A DNA stretch of 48,824 nucleotides from JAVBNU01 sp031551265. GTDB lineage: Bacteria; Cyanobacteriota; Vampirovibrionia; Gastranaerophilales; Gastranaerophilaceae. The translations under genes and the position numbers were made by a program. Shown here piece after piece: positions 16,195 through 24,972 of the stretch. The stretch covers positions 1 through 48,824 of the forward strand of contig JAVBNU010000003.1 of assembly GCA_031551265.1 (NCBI GenBank), in the 5' to 3' direction. Positions within the stretch are counted from its first letter, which is position 1, and every line of letters starts with the position of its first letter. The notes under the pieces are model-generated. The model had not been told where the DNA came from, ran no database searches, and saw only the letters and a program-made list of their open reading frames with translations.

Positions 16195-17715
16195 TTATTC
16201 AATTATATTATTGGGGTTGTTGGGTTCGCTCATTGGGTAATTTGTGAGGACTGCTTTCACTGTGATTATGCCGGCATCGAAGAGGAGTTGTACTTGGGCT
16301 TTGTTATATTCAATTACGGCAGAGATGAGTTCTTGGCGGGCGAGTGTTTTTGTTGATTGTGCTTGTATAACGTCGAGGAAGGTATTTTCGCCGATTTCCC
16401 AGCGGACAAGGGCATTTTTAAGTCCTTCATCACCTGCTGCAACGCCTTTTTTTGCGGCTTCAACGCGGTCGTATGAGGTCATAGAGTTGTAAAACGAATT
16501 GAGGACACTTTCCTTAATATCCCGTTGCAACTGGGTTAGGCGGTTAATTTGTTCACTGATTTGTGCGTCATAAGATTTCAAATTTGTGTAAGTTCCGACT
16601 CCCAAGTTTTGTCCTAAATAAATAGTGGCGAAGGCTCCCAAAGTGTCGTTTGGCCTTAGAGGGTCGCCAAGAGTGCCGACTTCTTGGTGAGCGTAATTGA
16701 GGGTCAAAACCGGGGCGTAGTCCATATAAATAGATTTTTTCTGCGCTTTCAGGGCTGCTATTTGGCGTTGTTGTGATTTAATATCCTGACGTGATTTTAG
16801 TGCTACATCGTACAGGTATTCAATTTTGCAGCCGCGTCCCAGAGTATCAACTCTGTCGATATTCATTTCGTAGGGGTAGATTGGTTCTAAAATTTCAATA
16901 CCCATAATATTTGCGAGTTTTGCCTGATTCAAACGCAAGTTATTGTAGGCAGCGATATATTCTTGTTGTGCAGCTGCAACTTGAGCTTCTGCGCGCAGGA
17001 CGTCAAATTTTGTACCGACACCCAGCATATAGCGGCCTTGGGTCATTTTGAGTTGTTGTTCACGTTCTTGGAGGTTTATTCTCAGAACTTCAATTTGGAG
17101 TTTTCTGTCGAGGAGGTTGTAATATTCGAGGGAGGTAAAGAGTATTGTTTGTTCTTTTGTGAATTGGAAAGTGTAATATGATGCTTTATAAATTTCTTTT
17201 GATGTTTGCATATTGAAGTACATTTTTGGGAAGTTGGCATTGTACCAACCGACATTAAAGGTGTTTGAGACGGGGTTTTCTTCCAGATGTTCTAATAAGA
17301 CTGTGCCAACAAGAAATTGACCTTCAACGTGCTGGATTTGGTATTGGTAGTATAAGTCGGGTAGGAATTTGGCCTGCGAGTTGCGGTAGTTCCAGAATTT
17401 TGTTCTTCTTATATCGTCTGATATTTTAATTTTATAATTATATTCTAAAGCTTGTTCGAGACATTGTTTCAGGTTAGTGTATTCAAGTGAAATCTGCAAT
17501 TTATGTTCAATATCTGTGTCCATAATTTCTTGGGCTTTACGCAGACGTTCATTATCTTTTCCTTCGATATCGCCAAGAAAATTACTATCGTATTCATCCC
17601 AGATTGTACTGGGTTTGGTAATATTTTTTGGCACGATTTCTTCTTCAGCAAAAGCTGACAATCCCCATATCAACAAAGCTGGTAGAATAAAAATTTTTGC
17701 AAAAATATTCTTCAT
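16195..17715 (-). CDS. TolC-family outer membrane efflux protein
   Basis: 506 aa with a Sec signal peptide (MKNIFAKIFILPALLIWGLSAFA). It shows the duplicated long-helix layout of TolC: LKQCLEQALEYNYKIKISDD near the start, a long heptad-rich segment (LEQ...NNLRLNQAKLANIMG), and a second half ending ALVRWEIGENTFLDVIQAQSTKTLARQELISAVIEYNKAQVQLLFDAG. Such proteins form trimeric outer-membrane tunnels for efflux pumps or type I secretion; no inner-membrane partner is in the window. Its leader is AT-rich and lacks a visible ribosome binding site. Confidence 0.92.
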   Translation of the reverse strand: MKNIFAKIFILPALLIWGLSAFAEEEIVPKNITKPSTIWDEYDSNFLGDIEGKDNERLRKAQEIMDTDIEHKLQISLEYTNLKQCLEQALEYNYKIKISDDIRRTKFWNYRNSQAKFLPDLYYQYQIQHVEGQFLVGTVLLEHLEENPVSNTFNVGWYNANFPKMYFNMQTSKEIYKASYYTFQFTKEQTILFTSLEYYNLLDRKLQIEVLRINLQEREQQLKMTQGRYMLGVGTKFDVLRAEAQVAAAQQEYIAAYNNLRLNQAKLANIMGIEILEPIYPYEMNIDRVDTLGRGCKIEYLYDVALKSRQDIKSQQRQIAALKAQKKSIYMDYAPVLTLNYAHQEVGTLGDPLRPNDTLGAFATIYLGQNLGVGTYTNLKSYDAQISEQINRLTQLQRDIKESVLNSFYNSMTSYDRVEAAKKGVAAGDEGLKNALVRWEIGENTFLDVIQAQSTKTLARQELISAVIEYNKAQVQLLFDAGIITVKAVLTNYPMSEPNNPNNIIE

Positions 17716-17766
17716 TTTTAAATGTTATTTCAAATTTATAAAAAAATTTATACCCAATTAAGTCTA

Positions 17767-17787
17767 GCCAAGTAGGTAGGACTTGGC
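17767..17787. repeat. Short inverted repeat between cheA-like and tolC genes
   Basis: GCCAAGT-AGGTAGG-ACTTGGC, a perfect 7-bp stem. It lies 3' of the minus-strand cheA-like gene and 5' of tolC. No T-run follows, so a terminator role is doubtful. Confidence 0.5.
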
Positions 17788-17853
17788 AACGATATTAATC
17801 AGAAAAGGAGAAAATAATACGAACAATCAAAATGAATGTCTTTATTTTACCCT

Positions 17854-20800
17854 TTATGGGTTGAGGATTTTTTGGATTTTGTAGAGGTAGTTTTGGGGGT
17901 CGAAGTTGTTTTGGGTGATGTAGTCGTTGATGCTGTAGATTGAGAGATTTTTCATCAGTTCTTCGGTTTCTTCGCGCAGGATGGCTATCAGTGGTACTTT
18001 GTCGTATAGTTCGTTAGTGCGAATTGCTTTTATCAGTTCAATGCCGTTTTCTGTGTCGGCAGTCAGGTTGATTGAGATTAGGTTAAAGCTTTCTTTTCCG
18101 AGTTTTTTAAACACCGAGGTGTTATCATTGACATTTGTCCAATTATAGCCAGATATGTTCAAAATATTGTCAATATTCAAAGCATTTTCGGGTGAGTATG
18201 TGACGGACAAGACTTTGTAGTCTTTGTTTTTTGCCATGTCGGTGAGCATTTTGACTTTATCGGGTTGTTGGTGTTGCAGCAAATTATCTGTCGAGGCGAT
18301 TGTTTTGAAAATATCGGAAATATTGAGAATATAGCACACACGTCCTGAGGTCAGGGTTGATAAGCCTATAATATTTTTTAGCCTAAAGATAGGTGGGGAG
18401 AATTTCTTTTGCAGAATTTCCTGATCGCCTTCGAGTCGGTCGATGATTAGACCTGCGAGTTGATTTTCTGATTCAATAATTAATACAGTTAATTTTTCGG
18501 ATTCGGTGATATCTTTGTGTTCGAGATTCAAGAGTTCGTCAAGCTTAAAGAGAGGAACAACTTTCTCGTTGTGTAAAATTGCGGGGGCACCATCTTTGGT
18601 GAACACATCTTTTCTGTTTGCGTGCAACGCAAAATTAATGGAGGCGATGGGAATAGCGAAGAGTTGTTCTTGTGCTGAGACGATGAATGTTTTCATTGTT
18701 GCCATGGTGACCGGTAGTTCAATGGTAACTTTAGCGCCTTCGCCCAAGACTGAGTATATTTTAACTTTGCCGTCGAGTTGTGTAATTTTTGTTTGTACGA
18801 CATCCAGTCCAACACCGCGTCCTGAGATATCAGTGACTTCTTCACCCGTTGAGAAGCCCGGCAGGAATATCAAATTCATTATTTGTTCGTCTGAGAGAAC
18901 TCGTATTTCGTGTTCTGAGAGCATTCCACGGGTTAAGGCTTTCATTTTAATTTTTTCGAGGTTAACACCTCTGCCATCGTCTTTAATTTCGATGACTATT
19001 TTGTTTGAGAGGCGATATGCGCTGAGTTGGATTTTGCCGGTTGGCGATTTTCCTTTTTGTGTTCTTTCTTCGGGTGATTCAATACCGTGGTCGATGGAGT
19101 TGCGTATAATGTGGATAAGGGGTGATTTTATTTCTTCGATAATTTTTTTATCTGCGCTGGTTTCGCTTCCTGAGATGAGGAGCTCAATTTCTTTATTTTT
19201 TTCTCTTGCGATATCTCTGACCATGCGCGGGAACATGTGGAAAACGGAAGCTAGCGGCAAGATACGAACATTTTTTATCATTAATTCTAAGTCATCAACT
19301 GTGTGATTGTAGTATACGTGGTCTTCCTTAAGGCGAGAGCTCAGAGCATTAAAGCTATTTTTAATGCTGTTAATTCTAGCGGCATTGTTATCGACCATGT
19401 TTTGGTGGATGGGGTTGATGTTTACGGAGGCAGAGCCGCCTATTTTGCTCTGGTTTTCGTTATAGATTAATTTATATGGTTTTTGGTATGATTCGCTCCA
19501 TTCAGTGAGTTCGGCACTGAGTTCGTTGAGTTCTTTAACGTGGTCTTTGAGTTTTATGCGCGCTGTGAGGAGTTCGCTCATTTGGTTCACGAGTTGGTCT
19601 AGTTTTTGGGTGTCAACGCGTAGAGTCTTGATTGAGACTGTTTCGTATGTTTTGAGGAAGTCTTTAGGTTTTTCGAATTTCGCTTGCGCTTGCATGTCAG
19701 ATGCAGAGGGAGCGATTTCGTCGGGTTGGTTGGCTGAATCTAAGTCAACGATGTGGCGAACGATAGACAGACGCTGCAAAATTGCTTCTACTGAGTCGTT
19801 TTCAGAGTCATCGTTTGTTGACAAGATTTCTTTGGAGTCTTTGAGGCATTGTTTAATGAGGTTGAGGATTTCTTGCTGGGGTTTTATGTTTTTATTTTTA
19901 AAATCTTCCAGTAATTCATATATTTTTACGTAGAGTTGGTTAAAAGTTTCTTTATTTGAATTTTCGATAATAAAATCAATATTTTCTTTAATTTTCTCAA
20001 TTAATTCAAGGTCGAATTCGAGTTCGGGTATGGCGATTATCAGCGCGTTAATTTTTTCATTGATTTCATCGGGGGTCTCTGCCTCTTCTTGTTGAGATTC
20101 TTCAAAAGAAGTGTCAGAAGCCGGTACATCTACATTTTCTTGTTTTTTTTCTTTGACGTGAGACACGGGTGGGATAAGTTTATTCAGGATTTCTTTTATG
20201 CGTTCGAGGTCAGTAAAAAATTCATTTATTTCTTGCTGTATCAGGTAGCCTGTAGCGCGTTTGACGAAGTTTAGTTTGTCTAAAAATTCTTTGATTATTG
20301 ATTTGAGGTACTTGAAGTGTTGTGAATCGAAGTAGCTGTCTAGTTCAGTAAAATTACTCATTAGTTCGTCGATGATTTTTTTGTCGTCTTCGTCAAAATT
20401 TTTGAGGATAAAGTTAATTTGGCTTAGGCAGAGATTAATTTCATTGTAGTATTTTTTGTATTCTTCGACCTGATTTTCGTGGCTAACTTCATTTTTAACG
20501 GGCTCAAATTGAGTTTGGTCGGGGTTTTCGATTATGTTATCGAGGATGGCTAAATGGTTTTCAAATTCAGGGCTTAGTGTTTCTTTTTGGTTTTGTACGG
20601 AAACGGTTACTAATTCTGCAATGTAGTCGAGAACTTTGTAGAGTATGCCTGCGATTTCGGGGCTTACGATGATTTTGTCAAGATTGGCAAAGTCAAGTAT
20701 ATCTTCAACGCGGTGGGCGAGTACTTGGATTTTGTTAAAGCCGACCATTCTTGAGGCGCCTTTTAGGCTGTGAGCATCGCGAAAAAGTTTATTAATAAGT

Positions 20801-20922
20801 GTTTTGTCGTCTGCGTTTTTTTCAAGCAGCAGGACATTGCCGTTCATGCGTTGGAAAATTTCCTCGCTTTCTGCGCGGAATATATTAAGTATTTCCTCAA
20901 ATTCTTCTTGTAAAAATTCCAT
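17854..20922 (-). CDS. CheA-type hybrid histidine kinase with C-terminal pseudo-receiver
   Basis: 1022 aa. An N-terminal Hpt domain carries the phosphorylated His51 in DAHSLKGASRM. A long acidic linker (about 110-420) has no clear CheY-binding domain. Then come the dimerisation helices (about 430-560), the ATPase domain with NSIDHGIESPEER near 607 and SGRGVGLDVV near 699, and a CheW-like domain (about 715-850). The last 130 residues (about 894-1022) look like a receiver fold but lack the acidic pair and have Asn at the phospho-Asp position (ISINLT, about residue 952). The kinase core seems intact. It follows the MCP gene and presumably couples to it through the double-CheW protein at 23603. 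Confidence 0.92.
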   Translation of the reverse strand: MEFLQEEFEEILNIFRAESEEIFQRMNGNVLLLEKNADDKTLINKLFRDAHSLKGASRMVGFNKIQVLAHRVEDILDFANLDKIIVSPEIAGILYKVLDYIAELVTVSVQNQKETLSPEFENHLAILDNIIENPDQTQFEPVKNEVSHENQVEEYKKYYNEINLCLSQINFILKNFDEDDKKIIDELMSNFTELDSYFDSQHFKYLKSIIKEFLDKLNFVKRATGYLIQQEINEFFTDLERIKEILNKLIPPVSHVKEKKQENVDVPASDTSFEESQQEEAETPDEINEKINALIIAIPELEFDLELIEKIKENIDFIIENSNKETFNQLYVKIYELLEDFKNKNIKPQQEILNLIKQCLKDSKEILSTNDDSENDSVEAILQRLSIVRHIVDLDSANQPDEIAPSASDMQAQAKFEKPKDFLKTYETVSIKTLRVDTQKLDQLVNQMSELLTARIKLKDHVKELNELSAELTEWSESYQKPYKLIYNENQSKIGGSASVNINPIHQNMVDNNAARINSIKNSFNALSSRLKEDHVYYNHTVDDLELMIKNVRILPLASVFHMFPRMVRDIAREKNKEIELLISGSETSADKKIIEEIKSPLIHIIRNSIDHGIESPEERTQKGKSPTGKIQLSAYRLSNKIVIEIKDDGRGVNLEKIKMKALTRGMLSEHEIRVLSDEQIMNLIFLPGFSTGEEVTDISGRGVGLDVVQTKITQLDGKVKIYSVLGEGAKVTIELPVTMATMKTFIVSAQEQLFAIPIASINFALHANRKDVFTKDGAPAILHNEKVVPLFKLDELLNLEHKDITESEKLTVLIIESENQLAGLIIDRLEGDQEILQKKFSPPIFRLKNIIGLSTLTSGRVCYILNISDIFKTIASTDNLLQHQQPDKVKMLTDMAKNKDYKVLSVTYSPENALNIDNILNISGYNWTNVNDNTSVFKKLGKESFNLISINLTADTENGIELIKAIRTNELYDKVPLIAILREETEELMKNLSIYSINDYITQNNFDPQNYLYKIQKILNP

Positions 20923-20943
20923 TTCCTACAGCCTGTTAAATAT

Positions 20944-20967
20944 TGTTGGGGTGGAAACCCCAACCTA
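20944..20967. repeat. GTAG-foot hairpin repeat between MCP and cheA-like genes
   Basis: GTTGGGGT-GGAA-ACCCCAAC followed by CTAC, inside what should be one transcript; it may shape relative expression of the two genes. Confidence 0.85.
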
Positions 20968-20984
20968 CAATTTGCTATTTGGTT

Positions 20985-22037
20985 TTAATTTTCGTTTTCC
21001 AGAATACTTTTGTTGAAGGACTCGGAGGCTTCGTTCAAAGTATTGACACTGCCTATTGTTCTATCAAGCATTTCAGCTGAGACGATGGTACATTTTTCTA
21101 AGTTTTTGATAATAGAGTCAATTTCGTCAGACGAGAGTGCTTGTGTATCATTTTGGGTTATGACATCTTCGATGTTTGATAAAATATCTTTTATGTGAGT
21201 TTTTAGGTTTGCAGAGGTTGAGTCGAGTGTTTGGACTATTTTTACAGTGGATTCAATTTCGTTTGCGCCTTCTTCGGTGGCTATAACGGTTGAGTTAGCG
21301 ACTTGTTGAATGCTGTTGATGAGGTATGTTATTTTATGAGTGGCTTGTTTTGATTCATCGGCGAGTTTTCTGATTTCGCCGGCTACGACAGCGAAGCCTT
21401 TTCCGTGCTCGCCGGCTCTTGCGGCTTCAACGGCGGTGTTGAGTGCGAGCATGTTGGTTTGTTCGGCGATATCTTCTACAACGTTGATTGTTGAGGCGAT
21501 TTGCTGGATATGTTCACTCAGTTCTAAAATCAAGCCTGCAATGATTTGGGTTTGTTGTTTTAAGTGCCCCATTTTTTCGATGCTGTTTTGTATGCCGATA
21601 TAGCCAACATCAGCGTAGTTAGCTGTTTGTTGGGTTTTTTCAACCATTTTTGCTGCTGTTGATTTGTTATTTGAGGCAAAGTTTTTGAGTTTATAATAAA
21701 AGCTTTTGATGTCTTCAATTGCGCTTGAGTATTCTATTAGGAGGTCGCGTTGTTTGGTTGTAAAATCCATTATATTTATTATTGAGTCGTTGGTCATTTC
21801 CAGATCTTTTACGAACGAGTACTGGATGGAGCTGAACACCCATTTTCTGAGGAAGATTGCTTGTATGACATAGAGTGTCAGAAAAAGCGCTATAATGATA
21901 ATTGCTGGATATACGGGGGTTTCGGCAATCAGCATCACAGAGATTAAAATTATTGCAAATATTGTCACAATTAGCATATCGATGGTGTTTTTTATTTTTA
22001 ATTTTTTATATAAACTGAGTTTTCCGTTCTCAAACAT
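20985..22037 (-). CDS. Methyl-accepting chemotaxis-type signalling protein lacking a sensor domain
   Basis: 350 aa. Two hydrophobic helices (about 17-39 and 42-68) are joined by only a few residues, so there is no periplasmic ligand domain. The cytoplasmic coiled coil contains the hallmark tip IAEQTNMLALNTAVEAARAGEHGKGFAVVAGEIRKLA, which docks CheA and CheW. The input could be membrane state, a cytoplasmic partner or another receptor. GAGGT sits 7 bases before ATG and a TATAAT -10 is on this strand at 22071-22076. No cheR or cheB is in the window. Confidence 0.93.
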   Translation of the reverse strand: MFENGKLSLYKKLKIKNTIDMLIVTIFAIILISVMLIAETPVYPAIIIIALFLTLYVIQAIFLRKWVFSSIQYSFVKDLEMTNDSIINIMDFTTKQRDLLIEYSSAIEDIKSFYYKLKNFASNNKSTAAKMVEKTQQTANYADVGYIGIQNSIEKMGHLKQQTQIIAGLILELSEHIQQIASTINVVEDIAEQTNMLALNTAVEAARAGEHGKGFAVVAGEIRKLADESKQATHKITYLINSIQQVANSTVIATEEGANEIESTVKIVQTLDSTSANLKTHIKDILSNIEDVITQNDTQALSSDEIDSIIKNLEKCTIVSAEMLDRTIGSVNTLNEASESFNKSILENEN

Positions 22038-22070
22038 ACAACTTACCTCATTTTAATATCCTCACAACAC

Positions 22071-22076
22071 ATTATA
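22071..22076 (-). promoter_or_regulatory. Predicted -10 box for the MCP gene
   Basis: TATAAT on the minus strand, 35 bases upstream of the MCP ATG, with a GAGGT ribosome binding site in between. Part of a 103-base divergent promoter region. Confidence 0.45.
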
Positions 22077-22127
22077 TGATAAAAAAAAATAAGCTTAATC
22101 ATTGATTTAAAGTAGAAAATCATTTAT

Positions 22128-22133
22128 TATAAT
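22128..22133 (+). promoter_or_regulatory. Predicted -10 box for the response-regulator gene (leaderless start)
   Basis: A perfect TATAAT only seven bases before the ATG at 22141 places the predicted transcription start at about 22140. No ribosome binding site is possible in between, so translation would be leaderless. Confidence 0.5.
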
Positions 22134-22140
22134 CTGTTGT

Positions 22141-23619
22141 ATGGATATTATCAGAAGTAAAAAAAGAATTCTTATTGTTGATGACAGCAAAACGCAGCTT
22201 GGATTTTTCAAAATACATTTTACCAACGCCGGTTATGAGGTCATAACAGCGTCATGCGTGGATGAGGCTTTTATAAAAATTTTCGAGTACCCGCCTGATG
22301 TTATTTTGTCTGATGTAATAATGGAGAATGTTAGTGGGTTTCAGCTGTGTAAAATGCTGAAAAAGAATATCGTGTTAAAAAATATCCCGATAGTTATATT
22401 CACGTCATCGATGGATGTGACTTCGAATGCGTTTTGGGCTTTAAAGGCGAAGGCTGACAAGTTTATTTCAAAGAATTCTGATATAAAAGAAATTATTGAG
22501 GTTGTTGATGAGGTTAGTAACGGAACAGTAGTTGCGCCTGAAATCAAGGAAAAAATTGCTGAGAACAGGGATAAGGCTGAGAGTTTATTTTTGGAGAACA
22601 AGATTGTTTCTGACAAAGAATGGATGAAATCGACTATCACGAATGAGTTTAAGTATTTGAGCAAGTATATTGATTCGCCTTCTGAGTTAATGCAAAAATT
22701 GTTTGGGATTTTATCTATTATTTTGCGTTATGATTTGTGTTTTGTCGTGTTGAACAAGCAAAATGCCAATCATAAATTGGATTTATACACTAATTCTAAC
22801 TACGCGTATGTTGATAGTGAAGCGTTAAATAAGCTTTCTCAGGATTTTATACAGAAAGTATTTAAGGAAGATAAAGCTGCTCAGCTTGAGGTTATAAATA
22901 CCAATATAAAATCCGAGGAAAATATTAATTACATTGATGCGTATAAAAATGAGCTGATTATACCGATTGAGGATGACAGGCATGTTCATGGTGCGATTGG
23001 GTTTTATTATAAGACTGAGAATAACCCTACGAATGGCAGCTATTTTGACGATATCGTAAATGAGATATCGATATTAATTCAAAATAAGATATATAGTGAG
23101 AATTTGAATTTCTTGTCCTACAACAACTCGAACGCAGGGATATACAATCGTTTTCAGTTTTTAGATAATTTATCGATTGAGTTGGCGCGCACGAAATTGA
23201 ATAATAAATCCGTAAGTGTTGTGATGTTTGCTTTTGATAATTATGATGAAATAAGCAGCCGGTATGGTGTGGATATAGCGAATCTTGCGATTAAAAAAGC
23301 AGTTCAGCAGGTTACATCCTCGTTGCGTTTTCCTGATAAGGTTTATCGCTACAATCACCAGACTTTATTAATGATATTGGCAAATGTCGATGCTCAGCAT
23401 TCTAAGGTGCCGATGGAGCGTATTGCCAGGCAATTAAACGAGTATAAAATAAACTTTGATTCTAACGAGTTTATGATTTTAACCAAGGTGTTAATAATTG
23501 ACAATAATACGCCTCATAATGATGCAGAGGATTTGTTCAATCTTGTCTTGTCTAAATTCGAAAATACGCAAATACAGGACGATAACAGGATATTAATATA
23601 CAATGAAACAGCTGATTAA
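22141..23619 (+). CDS. Response regulator with receiver domain and degenerate GGDEF-like domain
   Basis: 492 aa. The receiver at 8-125 is complete: Asp14/Asp15, phospho-acceptor Asp58 (DVILSDVIMEN), Thr88 and Lys107. A middle region (about 160-320) may be GAF-like. Residues 320-490 follow the diguanylate cyclase fold (IYNRFQFLDNL, VSVVMFAFDNYDEISSRYG), but the GGDEF signature reads YNHQT (about 403-407), so it cannot make cyclic di-GMP as usual. It overlaps the CheW-like gene by 17 bases. Likely the output of the CheA-type kinase next door (inference). Confidence 0.88.
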   Translation: MDIIRSKKRILIVDDSKTQLGFFKIHFTNAGYEVITASCVDEAFIKIFEYPPDVILSDVIMENVSGFQLCKMLKKNIVLKNIPIVIFTSSMDVTSNAFWALKAKADKFISKNSDIKEIIEVVDEVSNGTVVAPEIKEKIAENRDKAESLFLENKIVSDKEWMKSTITNEFKYLSKYIDSPSELMQKLFGILSIILRYDLCFVVLNKQNANHKLDLYTNSNYAYVDSEALNKLSQDFIQKVFKEDKAAQLEVINTNIKSEENINYIDAYKNELIIPIEDDRHVHGAIGFYYKTENNPTNGSYFDDIVNEISILIQNKIYSENLNFLSYNNSNAGIYNRFQFLDNLSIELARTKLNNKSVSVVMFAFDNYDEISSRYGVDIANLAIKKAVQQVTSSLRFPDKVYRYNHQTLLMILANVDAQHSKVPMERIARQLNEYKINFDSNEFMILTKVLIIDNNTPHNDAEDLFNLVLSKFENTQIQDDNRILIYNETAD

Positions 23620-24637
23620 TTTTAATCAAAACGATGATGAAGTGAATTATCTTCTTTTTTGTTTGAATGATAAGAAATACGCCATTGATGTGGCGCATGT
23701 GCTTGAAATTTTGAAGCTGCCTGAGCTTGATTATCCGCAAAAGCTACCGTCTCATCTTTGTGGGTTGTTGAATTACAATCATATGACGATAAATGTTGTT
23801 GATGTAAATTGTATTTTGGATTTGGAACAAAGGCATTATACGGTTGATAATCAGCTGTTGATTTTGAAAACTGAAGAATCAATTTTCGGGATTATTGTAG
23901 ATAAGGTTTTTGACCTCATTTCGATTTCGCCAAAAGATATTCATCAAAGGCCGTATAATTCGCAGAATAATGTCATCAAATTTATATCATATGTTGATAA
24001 TGAGATGGTTTTTATTTTTGATTTGTATTCAACGGAAAAGTATATTAAAAGTAACGAAAACAACTACTCTGACGCGGATATAACTTCATATTTTCCGCAG
24101 GATGAGTTTTCAAAACAAGTATTGGAAAAAAGAAAAAATGCGCTGGCCGCGAAAGCTAATTATATTTCGCCTAAGATTTTCCTTGATGTGAATGAGTTTG
24201 TGTGGTTCACGTTGGGCAAGAACAACTTTTGCTTGAGCATTGAGCACATAAAAGAGATTGTGAACACTGAAAAAAATGTCGTAACCCCGGTACCATGCAC
24301 GCCTGACTACATTGGTGGTATAATGACTTTACGGGGTGACTTTTTCACGGTTTTGGATATGAATAAATTTTTAGAGATTTATGATAACTACGCTGGTGCA
24401 GGGGGTTATAATAAAATTATTGTAATTAACAGTAATGAGTTTAAAATTGCGTTTTTGGTTAACGCAGTTAATGATATTTTGACGCTCTCGCCCGAAGATT
24501 ATGGTGAGCCGGCAAGTGACAAGGGTGAATCGAAATACGTTTCAAGTGAGTTTATCAGGAATCATGAGCTGTTCAGGGTTTTAAATATCAAAAAAATCTT
24601 GCAGGATAATAAATTATTTATAAAAGAGTCGGTATAG
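23603..24637 (+). CDS. Protein with two CheW-like domains
   Basis: 344 aa. Two SH3-like CheW domains in tandem: about 12-145 (VNYLLFCLNDKKYAIDVAHVLEI...GIIVDKVFDLI) and about 195-335 (FVWFTLGKNNFCLSIEHIKEI...GGIMTLRGDFFTVLDM). CheW couples receptors to CheA; a double copy may bridge two partners. There is no receiver domain, unlike CheV. Cotranscribed with the receiver/GGDEF-like gene. Confidence 0.9.
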   Translation: MKQLINFNQNDDEVNYLLFCLNDKKYAIDVAHVLEILKLPELDYPQKLPSHLCGLLNYNHMTINVVDVNCILDLEQRHYTVDNQLLILKTEESIFGIIVDKVFDLISISPKDIHQRPYNSQNNVIKFISYVDNEMVFIFDLYSTEKYIKSNENNYSDADITSYFPQDEFSKQVLEKRKNALAAKANYISPKIFLDVNEFVWFTLGKNNFCLSIEHIKEIVNTEKNVVTPVPCTPDYIGGIMTLRGDFFTVLDMNKFLEIYDNYAGAGGYNKIIVINSNEFKIAFLVNAVNDILTLSPEDYGEPASDKGESKYVSSEFIRNHELFRVLNIKKILQDNKLFIKESV

Positions 24638-24639
24638 TT

Positions 24640-24709
24640 GTCAGGCAATGCCTGACCTACTTGCTTTGGGAGAAATAAATTAATTTGGTGGGCAATAGCC
24701 CGCCCTACA
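24640..24709. repeat. Two hairpin repeats with CTAC tails
   Basis: GTCAGGC-AAT-GCCTGAC+CTAC (24640-24660) and GGTGGGCAATAGCCCGCC+CTACA (24687-24709). The stems differ from other copies while the CTAC foot is kept. Confidence 0.8.
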
Positions 24710-24801
24710 GCTTATTATATCAATATAATTCCTTCATTTATGTCGGTGACACCGATTGTGATTTTTGTCAATATAACCAATAATTTTAAAATGGAGGATT
24801 A

Positions 24802-24972
24802 ATGAAAAATTTATTGGAAAAACTTTTTGATATAGAGTGTGAATTATCTGTGGCGAAGGAATTAATCAATATATTGTTGGAACATGCATGCGAAAACAAT
24901 GCCGGTATTGCTGAAATTCTTGAAATTGTACAAAATAAATTGTCTAAAATAGACGATATTATTGAACAATAG
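24802..24972 (+). CDS. Small helical protein, 56 aa
   Basis: Supported by an excellent GGAGG site five bases before ATG. The product is acidic and predicted all-helical (LLEKLFDIECELSVAKELINILLEH..., ILEIVQNKLSKIDDIIEQ), with no membrane segment. Function unknown. It sits alone between the chemosensory genes and the phage-like module and may belong to the latter. Confidence 0.65.
   Translation: MKNLLEKLFDIECELSVAKELINILLEHACENNAGIAEILEIVQNKLSKIDDIIEQ

Noticed and set aside
18506..19306. 266-codon plus-strand frame
   Set aside because: Lies wholly opposite the CheA ATPase and CheW domains; Ser-rich antisense composition with no start signal.
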